Shown: positions 27,019 to 38,326, counted from the stretch's first letter. The stretch: 64,000 bases of DNA from Pseudomonas putida (GCF_016406145.1 NZ_CP066306.1:1302001-1366000); one strand, 5' to 3'. The notes: generated by a model from the letters alone, not told the origin. Translations and numbers: made by a program.

Positions 27019-27810
27019 TCAGTCGAATGCTTTCTTGAAGAACGCCTGCATGTCCGCCCACGAACTCTCGTCCGCGGCCTTGTTGTAGCCAATGTCCGGC
27101 CCACCATGGGCGCCGTGGCTCAAGCGGTCGGCATCCGGGTTGGTGAAGCCATGCTTGGCGCCGGCAATGCTGACGAACTGATAATTGACCTTGGCCGCAT
27201 CCATTTCAGCCTTGAACGCGGCGACCTGCTCATCAGTGACCATGCTGTCCGCCGCACCGTGCTCCACCAGGATGTCGGCCCTTACCACGCCAGGCTTGGC
27301 CGGCGTCTGGGTGGCCAGCGCACCATGGAAGCTCACCACGCCGTCCAGCTTTTCGCCGCGCCGTGCCGCGTCCAGTACCACCTTGCCACCGAAGCAGTAA
27401 CCTACGGCACCCAGTTTGTGCTTGTTGACGTTCGGCTGCTTTTTCAGCAATTCAAGGCCTGCGTCGAAGCGTGCGGCCGCCGCGGCCGGGTCCTTCAGCG
27501 CTTGGGCCATGAATGCCTGGGCATCCTGCGGGTGCTCGGTGTGCTTGCCGTCGCCGTACATGTCGATGGCCAGCGCTTTGTAGCCCAGTGCCGCGAGGTC
27601 ACGGGCACGGCGCTTGGCGTAGTCGTTAAGCCCCCACCATTCATGCACCACGACAATGCCCGGGCGTTTGCCCTCCAGTGCATCGTCATAGGCGTAGTAG
27701 CCGACCAGGCGGTTGCCATCGTCGTCCTGGTAGGGGATCTCGCGGGTCACTACTGCCGCCTGGGCAAGAGCGGCGCTGCACATCAGGGTCAAAACCAGCA
27801 GGGCACGCAT
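27019..27810 (-). CDS. secreted dienelactone-hydrolase-family protein
   Basis: This 263-residue alpha/beta hydrolase has a cleavable signal peptide (MRALLVLTLMCSAALAQA). The catalytic triad is C139 (AVGYCFGGKV), D188 (HGAADSM) and H220 (AKHGFTNP), the cysteine type of dienelactone hydrolases. Export distinguishes it from classical aromatic-pathway enzymes, so its substrate is open. AAGGAG precedes ATG 27810. It is divergent from oprH. Confidence 0.88.
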   Translation of the reverse strand: MRALLVLTLMCSAALAQAAVVTREIPYQDDDGNRLVGYYAYDDALEGKRPGIVVVHEWWGLNDYAKRRARDLAALGYKALAIDMYGDGKHTEHPQDAQAFMAQALKDPAAAAARFDAGLELLKKQPNVNKHKLGAVGYCFGGKVVLDAARRGEKLDGVVSFHGALATQTPAKPGVVRADILVEHGAADSMVTDEQVAAFKAEMDAAKVNYQFVSIAGAKHGFTNPDADRLSHGAHGGPDIGYNKAADESSWADMQAFFKKAFD

Positions 27811-27840
27811 GTTCACTACTCCTTGTTTTGCAAACGTATC

Positions 27841-27879
27841 GTTCAGCCCAGGTTCAGCCAGGGTTCAGCCGCGGTTCAG
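27841..27879 (+). promoter_or_regulatory. four tandem PhoP half-sites before oprH
   Basis: GTTCAG occurs at 27841, 27852, 27863 and 27874, each exactly 11 bases apart. This is the Pseudomonas PhoP box spacing (GTTCAG-N5-GTTCAG), here doubled. The last copy lies about 60 bases before the oprH start, where it would meet the -35 region of a TACTCT-type promoter. Confidence 0.88.
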
Positions 27880-27939
27880 GGCGTTCTGCTTACTCTAGCT
27901 TCCAGACCGAAACAGCGCATTCAACTGGAGTATAACGCC

Positions 27940-28545
27940 ATGAAAACCTTCAATACCCTGCTGGCCGCCATGGCCGTCTGTGCCGCTGGCATCACCACCG
28001 CCCAGGCCGCCGACGACAACTTCGCCAGCCTGACCTACGGCCAGACCAGCGACAAGGTACGCAAGTCCGGGCTGCTGCAACGCAACACCGACCACCTGAA
28101 CGCCGACGGCATCATCGGCAAGGATGACACCTGGGGCGTGCGCCTGGGCAAGATCAACGACCAGGGTCGCTACTACATGACCTACGACAATGTCTCGGGC
28201 GACCACAGCGGCCTGAAGCTGCGCCAGGAGAACCTGCTGGGCAGCTACGACCTGTTCCTGCCGGTAGGCGATACCACCAAACTGTTCGGTGGTGGCAGCC
28301 TGGGCATGACCAAGCTGACCCAGGACTCGCCAGGGGCCAGCCGTGATACCGACTATGGCTACGCAGTCGGCCTGCAGGCCGGCGTAATCCAGGAGATCAC
28401 CGACCGAGCTTCGGTTGAGCTGGGTTACCGTTATCTGCGCACCAACGCAGCGACCGAGGTGGGGGCGAGCGGCGGGCCGAAAGAGGGTACCCTGCGCCTG
28501 ACCAGCAGTGCTCAGACTTACCTGTCGGCGAACTACAAGTTCTGA
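27940..28545 (+). CDS. oprH: outer-membrane protein OprH
   Basis: This 201-residue small beta-barrel stabilises lipopolysaccharide when Mg2+ is scarce. A signal peptide (MKTFNTLLAAMAVCAAG onward, cut after AQA) is followed by ADDNFASLTYGQTSDKV and a C-terminal strand ending in Phe (LSANYKF), as in eight-stranded outer-membrane barrels. It precedes phoP and phoQ, the oprH-phoP-phoQ order known in pseudomonads, behind four PhoP half-sites. A REP pair separates it from phoP. Confidence 0.94.
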   Translation: MKTFNTLLAAMAVCAAGITTAQAADDNFASLTYGQTSDKVRKSGLLQRNTDHLNADGIIGKDDTWGVRLGKINDQGRYYMTYDNVSGDHSGLKLRQENLLGSYDLFLPVGDTTKLFGGGSLGMTKLTQDSPGASRDTDYGYAVGLQAGVIQEITDRASVELGYRYLRTNAATEVGASGGPKEGTLRLTSSAQTYLSANYKF

Positions 28546-28570
28546 TCTGCGAGCCGAGTTATCCTCTACT

Positions 28571-28664
28571 GGCCTCATCGCCGGCAAGCCGTTTTCCACG
28601 GGGTCTCCACTGCTTTCAGGTGTGTGGAGTTCACTGTGGGAACCGGCTTGCCGGCGATGAGGCC
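28571..28664. repeat. REP pair between oprH and phoP
   Basis: GGCCTCATCGCCGGCAAGCC faces its inverse GGCTTGCCGGCGATGAGGCC across about 55 bases. The hairpin may lower read-through from oprH into phoPQ. Confidence 0.88.
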
Positions 28665-28694
28665 GGTACAGCCAATACATGAAAGGAGCGTCAC

Positions 28695-29372
28695 ATGAAA
28701 CTGCTGGTGGTCGAGGACGAAGCCCTGTTAAGGCACCACCTCTATACACGCCTGGGCGAAAGCGGCCATGTGGTCCAGGCTGTGGCTGACGCCGAAGAAG
28801 CGCTGTACCAGGCCGAGCAATTCCACTTCGACCTGGCCGTGATCGATCTCGGCCTGCCCGGCATGAGCGGCCTGGAGCTGATCGGCCGCCTGCGTACCCA
28901 GGCCAAGACCTTTCCCATTCTGATTCTCACCGCCCGCGGCAACTGGCAGGACAAGGTCGAAGGCCTGGCCGCCGGTGCCGACGATTACCTGGTCAAGCCG
29001 TTCCAGTTCGAAGAGCTTGAGGCACGCCTCAATGCCTTGCTGCGCCGCTCCAGCGGCTTCACCCAGTCGACCATCGCCGCCGGCCCCTTGGTGCTGGACC
29101 TCAACCGCAAGCAGGCGACCCTGGATGAGCAGCCGCTGGCGCTGACCGCCTACGAATACCGCATCCTTGAGTATCTGATGCGTCATCACCAGCAGGTGGT
29201 GGCCAAGGAGCGCCTGATGGAACAGTTGTATCCAGGCGATGAGGAGCGTGACCCCAACGTCATCGAGGTGCTGGTCGGTCGTCTGCGTCGCAAGCTCGAA
29301 GGTGCGCGCGGGTTCAAGCCGATCGACACTGTGCGTGGGCTCGGCTACCTGTTCACCGAGCGCTGCCGATGA
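28695..29372 (+). CDS. phoP: response regulator PhoP
   Basis: This 225-residue OmpR-type regulator has a phospho-acceptor D51 (VIDLGLPGMSG), conserved K in LVKPFQFEE and a winged-helix C-terminus with the PhoP-like ending TVRGLGYLF. It activates genes for low Mg2+ and cationic peptide adaptation through GTTCAG repeats such as those before oprH, so it probably controls its own operon. It overlaps phoQ by ATGA. AAAGGAG precedes the start. Confidence 0.95.
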   Translation: MKLLVVEDEALLRHHLYTRLGESGHVVQAVADAEEALYQAEQFHFDLAVIDLGLPGMSGLELIGRLRTQAKTFPILILTARGNWQDKVEGLAAGADDYLVKPFQFEELEARLNALLRRSSGFTQSTIAAGPLVLDLNRKQATLDEQPLALTAYEYRILEYLMRHHQQVVAKERLMEQLYPGDEERDPNVIEVLVGRLRRKLEGARGFKPIDTVRGLGYLFTERCR

Positions 29373-30715
29373 TTCGTTCGCTGCGGGTGCGCTTGATGCT
29401 CGCGGCAGCGGTGCTGGCAGTGCTGTTCATGCTGGCGCTGCTGCCCGCCCTGCAGAAGGCCTTCAGCCTGGCCTTGCAGGAATCGATCGAGCAGCGCCTG
29501 GCTTCTGACGTGACCACGCTGATTTCGTCGGCGCGCATCGAGCATGGCCAGCTGCAGATGCCCGCACTGCTGCCGGACGAGCGTTACAACCTGCCTTATA
29601 CCGGTTTGCTCGGTTACATCTTCAACCGCGAAGGGAAGCTGGTCTGGCGTTCCCGGGCCACCGCCGACCAGCACATCAACTACCAGCCGCGCTACGATGG
29701 GCGCGGCAATGAGTTCGCCCGCATGCACCAGGATGACGGCGAGGAATTCTTTGTCTACGACGTCGAAATAAAGCTGCTGGGTGGCCAGAGCGCCGCCTAC
29801 AGCATCGTTGCCCTGCAGCCGGTGCGTGAGTACCAGCAAACCCTCGATGGCCTGCGAGAAAAGCTCTACCTCGGCTTTGGTGCGGCCTTGCTGGCGTTGC
29901 TGGTGCTGCTTTGGGCCGGCCTGACCTGGGGCCTGCGTTCGTTGCGACGGCTGAGCCGCGAGCTGGACGAGGTGGAGGCCGGTGCGCGCGATGGGCTGAG
30001 TGCCGAGCACCCGCGTGAGCTGTTGCGCCTCACCGGCTCGCTCAACCGCCTGCTGCGCAGCGAGCGGGAACAGCGCCAGCGTTACCGTGACTCGCTGGGT
30101 GACCTGGCGCACAGCCTCAAGACCCCGCTGGCGGTGCTGCAGGGCTTGGGGGAGAGCATGCAGCAGCGTGTCAGCGAGCGCGAGCAGGCGCGGGTGCTGC
30201 AGAGCCAGATCGAGCGCATGAGCCAGCAGATCGACTACCAGTTGCAGCGTGCCAGCCTGCGCAAGAGTGGCCTGGTGCGCCACAGCGTGCAGTTGCTTCC
30301 GGTGCTGGACAGCCTGTGCAGCACCCTGGCCAAGGTGTACCGCGACAAGCGCGTCGAGGTGCTGCTTGAAGTGCCGGCGCAGGCGCAAGTGCCGATGGAG
30401 CAGGGCGCGCTGCTGGAGTTGTTGGGCAACCTCTTGGAAAACGCCTTCCGGCTGAGCCTGGGGCAGGTGCGGGTGAGCTTGCAGGAAGCTCCCGGGCGGC
30501 TGACGTTGTGCATCGAAGATGACGGGCCGGGTGTGCCGGCGGATCAGCGTGAGCGGATTCTCGAGCGGGGCGAGCGCCTGGACCGCCAGCATCCGGGGCA
30601 GGGGATTGGCCTTGCGGTGGTCAAAGATATCGTCGACAGCTATGACGCTGAACTGAGCCTGGGTGATTCGCCGCTGGGCGGGGCGGCATTCCGGATCACC
30701 TTTCACCTTGATTGA
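29369..30715 (+). CDS. phoQ: sensor histidine kinase PhoQ
   Basis: This 448-residue membrane sensor responds to divalent cations. Two transmembrane segments (about 8-30 and 168-190) flank a periplasmic PhoQ-type sensor domain that contains acidic patches such as DDGEE. The dimerisation domain carries H248 in GDLAHSLKTPLAVLQG, the PhoQ-specific variant lacking the usual E-after-H. The ATPase motifs IEDDGPGVP and GQGIGLAVVKDI follow. It is translated coupled to phoP. Confidence 0.95.
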   Translation: MIRSLRVRLMLAAAVLAVLFMLALLPALQKAFSLALQESIEQRLASDVTTLISSARIEHGQLQMPALLPDERYNLPYTGLLGYIFNREGKLVWRSRATADQHINYQPRYDGRGNEFARMHQDDGEEFFVYDVEIKLLGGQSAAYSIVALQPVREYQQTLDGLREKLYLGFGAALLALLVLLWAGLTWGLRSLRRLSRELDEVEAGARDGLSAEHPRELLRLTGSLNRLLRSEREQRQRYRDSLGDLAHSLKTPLAVLQGLGESMQQRVSEREQARVLQSQIERMSQQIDYQLQRASLRKSGLVRHSVQLLPVLDSLCSTLAKVYRDKRVEVLLEVPAQAQVPMEQGALLELLGNLLENAFRLSLGQVRVSLQEAPGRLTLCIEDDGPGVPADQRERILERGERLDRQHPGQGIGLAVVKDIVDSYDAELSLGDSPLGGAAFRITFHLD

Positions 30716-30753
30716 TGTTCAGGCAGCTCCTGCCTCATCGCTCGCAACAAGCA

Positions 30754-30809
30754 GGGCGGATTCCCGCCAAGGTGCCTGTACAAATCCCGCCATCGGGCGG
30801 AAATCCGCC
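30754..30809 (+). promoter_or_regulatory. two DctD-like upstream activator sites
   Basis: GGGCGGATTCCCGCC (30754-30768) and GGGCGGAAATCCGCC (30795-30809) share the GCGGAAATCCGC-type palindrome known for DctD sites in rhizobia. Centres are 41 bp apart, near four helical turns, and about 115-155 bases before the predicted start site. Confidence 0.75.
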
Positions 30810-30888
30810 ATCTTTCCTCAGGCAATTCGCCCTGTCGTTGGGCATTTCCCGCTAGCAAATACGGCCTTTGCACCCTTCATGGGCGTTT

Positions 30889-30904
30889 TGGCATCGCCCT
30901 TGCT
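30889..30904 (+). promoter_or_regulatory. sigma-54 promoter of dctA
   Basis: TGGCAT-CGCCC-TTGCT fits the RpoN consensus TGGCAC-N5-TTGCW with correct GG-GC spacing. Transcription would start near 30916. Confidence 0.85.
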
Positions 30905-31025
30905 ATCTGACTTGGCAGAGGCCTGCCCAGGCAGCTCGAACACAACGACAAATCCCTCCGGGTGCAGGAGGGTTAGCGATTCAGGTGCCCCGACATCCTG
31001 GGAAGGGTGAAGCAGGCACACTTGA

Positions 31026-32360
<1,335 letters not shown>

Positions 32361-32378
32361 GCCTGATGCAGTAAAGCG

Positions 32379-32405
32379 AAAGGCGACCTTCGGGTCGCCT
32401 TTTTT
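32379..32405 (+). terminator. Rho-independent terminator of dctA
   Basis: AGGCGACC-TTCG-GGTCGCCT followed by a T run, with an A run on the other side, so it could work in both directions. Confidence 0.93.
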
Positions 32406-32432
32406 GTGCCTGGTCTATCGGTGCGCTCGCTG

Positions 32433-32927
32433 TCATTCAACTCGAGTCTCACCGCTGTACACCAGCGTCTCCCTGCACCGCTTGCACAGGTATCGCCGCC
32501 CCTGCCTCACCAGCTTGTGCCGCTGCGCGGTAAACGCAAACTCACCTTGTGGGCATGGGCAGCGATAGATGTACCGGGTCGCGACCCGCCGCTGCACTTC
32601 GTAGTTGTGGCAGCGATTGGGCGGCAGTTCATACACCCCGCGCATGATAAGCTGCCACTCTTCGCCATGGGCCTGAATGCGGTCCCCGAACAGTTGGTGA
32701 GCCACCAGGTGCGCCACTTCATGGGCCACGGTCTGGCGCAAAAAGTCTTCCTGGTTTTCGCGGTACAGCTGCAAGTTGAAGCGCAGCAGGTTCTCATGCA
32801 GGTGGGCGACGCCAGCCTTCTGCCCGCGCAGCTTGAAGCTGACTTCCGGGCGCGGGAAGGGGCGCTTGAAAAAGGTTTCGGCTTGCTGGTAACAGGTTTC
32901 GACGCGTTGTTTGAGCAGCTCGGGCAT
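32433..32927 (-). CDS. sprT: SprT-family zinc metalloprotease-like protein
   Basis: This 164-residue protein has the metal site TVAHEVAHLVAH (HExxH) in the middle and a C-terminal zinc ribbon with paired cysteines in YRCPCPQG and YLCKRCRETL. It matches bacterial SprT, related to the eukaryotic Spartan proteases; its bacterial role is little known. ATG 32927 is chosen over 32954 because AGGAG falls between them and homology starts at MPELLKQRV. It converges with dctA. Confidence 0.9.
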   Translation of the reverse strand: MPELLKQRVETCYQQAETFFKRPFPRPEVSFKLRGQKAGVAHLHENLLRFNLQLYRENQEDFLRQTVAHEVAHLVAHQLFGDRIQAHGEEWQLIMRGVYELPPNRCHNYEVQRRVATRYIYRCPCPQGEFAFTAQRHKLVRQGRRYLCKRCRETLVYSGETRVE

Positions 32928-33002
32928 GGCGGGGTAATTCTCCTGACCGGGCATTATGCCGCAAGCACCGGCAGGCTGCCGAGCCCACCGGTCAGCACAC
33001 AG

Positions 33003-33033
33003 CCGGAAGCCGCCTTGCGGCGGCCTCCGGTTT
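33003..33033 (-). terminator. hairpin downstream of the Yip1-family gene
   Basis: CCGGAAGCCGCC-TTG-CGGCGGCCTCCGG with TTT on the plus side. It lies between the co-directional Yip1-like and sprT genes and may terminate or attenuate. Confidence 0.6.
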
Positions 33034-33067
33034 GATGCCCCAGTGTTGGATCTAGGTGTTTTCGAAG

Positions 33068-33667
33068 CTAGTTGGTATAGACGGGCCCCACGCCCAGTCC
33101 CCAGATGATCACGGTCGCAGCCATGATCGCTACCAGTACCACCAGGCCCACTGCCAGCACCGAGCTGGAGAACAGGAAGCCTTCATCGGTCGGTATGTTC
33201 ATGAATGTCGGCAAACCGACGTACAGCAGGTAAACGGTGTAGCAAATGGCCGCGGTCCCTACCAGCATGCCCAGCCACAGGTGCGGGTAAAGCGCTGCCA
33301 GGCCGCCGAGGAACAGCGGGGTGGCGGTATAGGTGGCAAAGGCGATGCATTGCGCCATGGACGGGTTGGCGTCGTAGGTGCGTGCCATCCAGTGAATGAA
33401 AGCGCCCATTACCGCGACCCCGGCGAGCATCGCCAGGTAGGACATGATGCTCATCCAAAGTGCGCTTTCCATCGTCAACATTACCGCTGGCCGGTCGCCG
33501 ATCACCCAGCCGACCTGGGTAGTGCCAATGAATGCCGAAACGGCGGGTATCGCCGCCAGGATCAGCGTGTGCGTCAGGTACATGTGGCTTATGCTTTCGT
33601 CTTCCCCGCGTATCTCCCGCCATTCCTGGTCGGGGTGGGTAAACAGCCCCACAACGTGATGAATCAT
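33068..33667 (-). CDS. Yip1-domain inner-membrane protein
   Basis: This 199-residue protein has about five hydrophobic segments and the Yip1/DUF1282 pattern: a hydrophilic start MIHHVVGLFTHPDQEWREI, then YLTHTLILAAIPAVSAFIG and IAFATYTATPLFLGGLAAL. The family's function in bacteria is not established. ATG 33667 begins the homologous part; the longer open frame has no coding resemblance. It is divergent from ttcA. Confidence 0.85.
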   Translation of the reverse strand: MIHHVVGLFTHPDQEWREIRGEDESISHMYLTHTLILAAIPAVSAFIGTTQVGWVIGDRPAVMLTMESALWMSIMSYLAMLAGVAVMGAFIHWMARTYDANPSMAQCIAFATYTATPLFLGGLAALYPHLWLGMLVGTAAICYTVYLLYVGLPTFMNIPTDEGFLFSSSVLAVGLVVLVAIMAATVIIWGLGVGPVYTN

Positions 33668-33929
33668 GCCGGTTACTCCTCTCGTTGTTGCCAATCGCCC
33701 CCCAGATGGAGCGCAAGCGGCCCGAGGCCAGGGCACCGATGCAAGCGGTAATGTGGCCTTATGTCGCAGTATAGGAAGCCGTTCCCTGCACAAACTGTGC
33801 TTTTTAGAGCAAATTGCGCTGTAAGGAGGGCTGCTGATTCCCTTGAAGTCTTTATCGGAATCCCTACAGGTGCGCGTAGTTTGTGCGTAAAATAGCCGGC
33901 TTTTGTCACACCTCGCGGATCCAAGCGCT

Positions 33930-34754
33930 ATGGGCACCCTCTCGGTCAACCAGAACAAACTGCAAAAACGCCTGCGTCGTCTCGCCGGCGAAGCTATCAC
34001 CGACTACAACATGATCGAGGATGGCGACAAGGTCATGGTCTGCCTGTCCGGCGGCAAGGACAGCTACACCATGCTCGATGTTCTGTTGCACCTGCAGAAG
34101 GTGGCGCCGATCAAGTTCGAGATCGTCGCGGTGAACATGGACCAGAAGCAGCCGGGCTTCCCCGAGCATGTGCTGCCGGCCTACCTGAAAGAACTGGGCG
34201 TCGAGTACCACATCGTCGAGAAGGACACCTACTCGGTAGTCAAGGAACTGGTGCCAGAGGGCAAAACCACCTGCTCGCTGTGCTCGCGCCTGCGCCGAGG
34301 TACCCTGTACACCTTCGCTGACGAAATCGGCGCAACCAAGATGGCCCTTGGGCACCATCGCGACGATATCGTCGAGACCTTCTTCCTCAACATGTTCTTC
34401 AACGGCTCGCTCAAGGGCATGCCGCCCAAGCTGCGCGCCGACGACGGCCGTAACGTGGTTATCCGCCCGCTGGCCTACTGCAGCGAAAAGGACATCCAGG
34501 CCTACTCGGACATGAAGGAATTCCCCATCATCCCTTGCAACCTGTGCGGTTCGCAGGAGAACCTGCAGCGCCAGGTGGTCAAGGACATGCTGGTGGAGTG
34601 GGAGCGCAAGCACCCGGGCCGTACCGAGAGCATCTTCCGCGCCCTGCAGAACGTTGCCCCGTCGCAGCTGGCCGACCGCAACCTGTTCGACTTCACCAGC
34701 CTCAAGATCGACGAAAGCGCCACTCCGCGTTTCCTCGATGTACTGAACATCTGA
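33930..34754 (+). CDS. ttcA: tRNA 2-thiocytidine(32) synthetase TtcA
   Basis: This 274-residue enzyme adds sulfur to cytidine 32 of certain tRNAs using an iron-sulfur cluster and ATP. The PP-loop [11 protein letters not shown] lies at about 41-51. The CSLCSR and CNLCGSQ cysteine pairs hold the cluster. ATG 33930 gives the usual [10 protein letters not shown] start. It is followed 3 bases later by a tag-like glycosylase gene, so the two are likely co-transcribed. Confidence 0.96.
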   Translation: MGTLSVNQNKLQKRLRRLAGEAITDYNMIEDGDKVMVCLSGGKDSYTMLDVLLHLQKVAPIKFEIVAVNMDQKQPGFPEHVLPAYLKELGVEYHIVEKDTYSVVKELVPEGKTTCSLCSRLRRGTLYTFADEIGATKMALGHHRDDIVETFFLNMFFNGSLKGMPPKLRADDGRNVVIRPLAYCSEKDIQAYSDMKEFPIIPCNLCGSQENLQRQVVKDMLVEWERKHPGRTESIFRALQNVAPSQLADRNLFDFTSLKIDESATPRFLDVLNI

Positions 34755-34757
34755 TCC

Positions 34758-35429
34758 ATGCGCGATTACCAGTGGTTGCATGAGTATTGCCTGAACCGCT
34801 TCGGCTCGGCCCAAGCCCTGGAGGCCTTCCTGCCGCAGCCGCGCACGCCGGCGCAGCTGCGCGACATCAGCAACGACCGCTACCTGTCGACCCTGGCCTT
34901 GCGCGTGTTCCGCGCCGGGCTCAAGCACAGCCTGGTAGATGCCAAATGGCCGGCGTTCGAGCAGGTGTTCTTCGGCTTCGACCCGGAGAAGGTCGTACTG
35001 ATGGGCGCAGAGCACCTGGAGCGGTTGATGCAGGACGAGCGCATCATCCGCCACCTGGGCAAGCTCAAGAGCGTGCCGCGCAATGCGCAGATGATCTTGG
35101 ATGTGGCGAAGGAGAAGGGCAGCTTTGGTGCGTTCATCGCCGATTGGCCGGTGACCGATATCGTCGGGTTGTGGAAGTACCTGGCCAAGCATGGCAACCA
35201 GCTGGGCGGGCTATCTGCACCACGCTTTTTGCGCATGGTCGGCAAGGACACGTTCATCCCCACCGATGATATGGCCGCTGCGCTGATTGCACAGAAGGTG
35301 ATCGACAAGCAGCCGACCAGCCAGCGCGACCTGGCGCTGGTGCAGCAGACGTTCAACCAGTGGCATGCCGAAAGCGGGCGGCCGCTGTGCCAGTTGTCGG
35401 TGATGCTGGCGCATACCGTCAACCATTGA
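34758..35429 (+). CDS. DNA-3-methyladenine glycosylase I-like protein
   Basis: This 223-residue protein matches the Tag/HhH-GPD superfamily: KWPAFEQVFFGFDPEKV, then DERIIRHLGKLKSVPRNA and VAKEKGSFGAFIADWP. The Tag family removes 3-methyladenine from DNA. The N-terminal zinc-binding cysteine of classical Tag is not obvious here, so it may be a divergent member. It overlaps nothing and lies directly after ttcA. Confidence 0.82.
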   Translation: MRDYQWLHEYCLNRFGSAQALEAFLPQPRTPAQLRDISNDRYLSTLALRVFRAGLKHSLVDAKWPAFEQVFFGFDPEKVVLMGAEHLERLMQDERIIRHLGKLKSVPRNAQMILDVAKEKGSFGAFIADWPVTDIVGLWKYLAKHGNQLGGLSAPRFLRMVGKDTFIPTDDMAAALIAQKVIDKQPTSQRDLALVQQTFNQWHAESGRPLCQLSVMLAHTVNH

Positions 35430-35432
35430 AAA

Positions 35433-35459
35433 GCCCGGGGCTGCGATAGCAGCCCCCGG
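35433..35459. terminator. hairpin between converging tag-like and DUF2069 genes
   Basis: CCCGGGGCTGC-GATA-GCAGCCCCCGG, flanked by AAAA on the left. It can serve the plus- and minus-strand genes that converge here. Confidence 0.7.
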
Positions 35460-35461
35460 AA

Positions 35462-36823
<1,362 letters not shown>

Positions 36824-36908
36824 GTCGGGTCGCATCCAGCTGGGTGTGGCGGCTATTCTAACCGCAGGAACTGACCCATTCGCTTGAAACTTCGAGAAGG
36901 ATTGACCC

Positions 36909-37373
36909 ATGGCAAGGCGTTTGGCAGCAGTATTGGCCATCACCGCAGGCCTTTTGCTCGGTGGCTGCGGTGCCGACTACGGCGTGGACCAGCACGGCAA
37001 CACGGTGAAGGCAGAGCAGATCGACGGGCACTGGCTGGTGCTCAACTATTGGGCTGAATGGTGCGGCCCGTGCCGTACAGAGGTGCCTGAACTGAACACC
37101 GCAGCCAAGCAGTGGGCGGCCGATGGCATCAAGGTGGTGGGGGTGAACTTCGATGGCCTGCAGGGGCAGGAGTTGAAGCAGGCGGCCGATACCTTGGGCA
37201 TCGGCTTTACCGTGCTGGCGCAGGACCCGGCCGAGCGCTATGACCTGCCACGCAGCGAGGCGTTGCCGGTGACCTACATCATCGATGACAAGGGCAAGGT
37301 GCGTGAGCAGCTGCTGGGTGAGCAGACCCTCGAAGGGCTGCAAGCCAAGATCAAGGCGCTCAAGGGGGCTTGA
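36909..37373 (+). CDS. TlpA-like thioredoxin-fold lipoprotein
   Basis: This 154-residue protein has a lipoprotein signal (LLLGGC, lipidated Cys20) and the redox site WCGPC with C52 and C55 in a TlpA/ResA-like domain, plus the cis-proline ALPVTYIID. It would reduce disulfides in the periplasm. It is divergent from the arsC-like gene. A GAAGG lies before the start. Confidence 0.9.
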   Translation: MARRLAAVLAITAGLLLGGCGADYGVDQHGNTVKAEQIDGHWLVLNYWAEWCGPCRTEVPELNTAAKQWAADGIKVVGVNFDGLQGQELKQAADTLGIGFTVLAQDPAERYDLPRSEALPVTYIIDDKGKVREQLLGEQTLEGLQAKIKALKGA

Positions 37374-37459
37374 AAGCTGCAAGCTGCAAGCTGCAAGCCT
37401 CAAGCTACAAGAACAAGCTGGCCGTGCACCGATCCGCTTTTTCTTGCAGCTTGCAGCTA
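37374..37459. repeat. AAGCTGCAAG inverted repeat element
   Basis: AGCTGCAAGCTGCAAG (37375-37390) is a perfect inverse of CTTGCAGCTTGCAGCT (37443-37458). It could form a 16-bp stem between converging genes and may end both transcripts. Related copies are at 53867-53950 and, more diverged, near 44532. Confidence 0.8.
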
Positions 37460-37861
37460 GCCCTCCTCAGGCCAGAACCGCAGCGGCTTGCCCTCGGCCG
37501 GCCAGAAGCGCATCTGCTCGACGGGCGAAACATCCCAGCGCTGCACCGTCTCCAGCGCCTGCAGGAAGCGCTTTTCCTGCTCCATCAACGCCGGCGCGCA
37601 CAACTTGCGGGTCTTGCCGACCTTGCCGAAGCTCAGGTGCTCGCCGTCCAGCGCGTACGGTGCAAACCAATGGTTGCAGCCCGCATTGCCATAGGCGCGG
37701 CCATCGCTGGCCAGCGTCAGTGTCAGGTGGCTGTAGTCGATCAGCGGGCGTTCACCGATCCACTCCAGCACATAGCTGCGTTCCAGTTGCAGCTTCGACG
37801 GTTCGGCGGCGCAGCCGAGCAGGCCGGTGGCAATCAGGGCGCCGGTGAGCAGATTCTTCAC
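37457..37861 (-). CDS. META-domain (HslJ-like) lipoprotein
   Basis: This 134-residue protein has a lipoprotein signal (ATGLLGC, Cys17) and a META/HslJ-type domain with LASDGRAYGNAGCNHWFAPY. HslJ-type proteins are linked to stress or antibiotic tolerance, mechanism unclear. It starts with GTG 37861 overlapping the stop of the upstream gene as GTGA, so it is translationally coupled to the zinc-ribbon gene. Confidence 0.82.
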   Translation of the reverse strand: MKNLLTGALIATGLLGCAAEPSKLQLERSYVLEWIGERPLIDYSHLTLTLASDGRAYGNAGCNHWFAPYALDGEHLSFGKVGKTRKLCAPALMEQEKRFLQALETVQRWDVSPVEQMRFWPAEGKPLRFWPEEG

Positions 37862-38295
37862 TCGGCGCTCTCCTGGCAACGCGGGCACACGTGCTTGTCG
37901 CCACGACTGGCCCAGCCCAGCTCGGCGATGCGCGCACTGGCAGCAGGCTGGCGGGCTTTCTTGCCCAACTTGGCGTCCACGGCGAATTCGAAGTCCAGTA
38001 CGGCGTCGCAGCTGTCGCACTCAGCCTGCCAGTTGAGGATTTCCAGCTCGTTGAACAGCGGGCCGCTGGCCACGGCCACCCATTGGCCACGCGGGTTGAT
38101 CAGGTGGCGCACGCTCTCTACGGTCAGGCGCATGGACAAGTCCTTGCTGCCCTTGAGGGTGACCAGCAGGGTGTCGCCCTTGTGCATCGAGCCACCGTTA
38201 CCGGTCACCTGATAGCGGCCCGGTACCAAGGCGCGGCACTCGATCAAAGTGTGTTGCGGGTTGAAAAGTGTGTAGCGGAAATCGTGCTCGACCAT
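37858..38295 (-). CDS. hypothetical zinc-ribbon/PilZ-like protein
   Basis: A 145-residue soluble protein I do not recognise as a named family. It has CDSC (about residues 92-95) and CPRC (about 137-140), which together could bind zinc. The N-terminal half shows a beta-rich LVPGRYQVTG...RLTVESVRHLINPRGQW pattern. The start at ATG 38295 follows a CTGGAGGACC ribosome site. It is co-transcribed with the META-domain lipoprotein. Confidence 0.75.
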   Translation of the reverse strand: MVEHDFRYTLFNPQHTLIECRALVPGRYQVTGNGGSMHKGDTLLVTLKGSKDLSMRLTVESVRHLINPRGQWVAVASGPLFNELEILNWQAECDSCDAVLDFEFAVDAKLGKKARQPAASARIAELGWASRGDKHVCPRCQESAE

Positions 38296-38326
38296 GGGTC
38301 CTCCAGAAATGCCGCGTATCCTAGCA

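Noticed and set aside
26440..27939. Long plus-strand extension upstream of oprH
   Set aside because: It runs antisense to the phosphopantetheinyl transferase and hydrolase genes; the OprH signal peptide starts at ATG 27940.
30835..30857. TTGGGCATTTCCCGCTAGCA as a sigma-54 promoter
   Set aside because: The distance between GG and GC is two bases too long; the site at 30889-30904 has the exact spacing.
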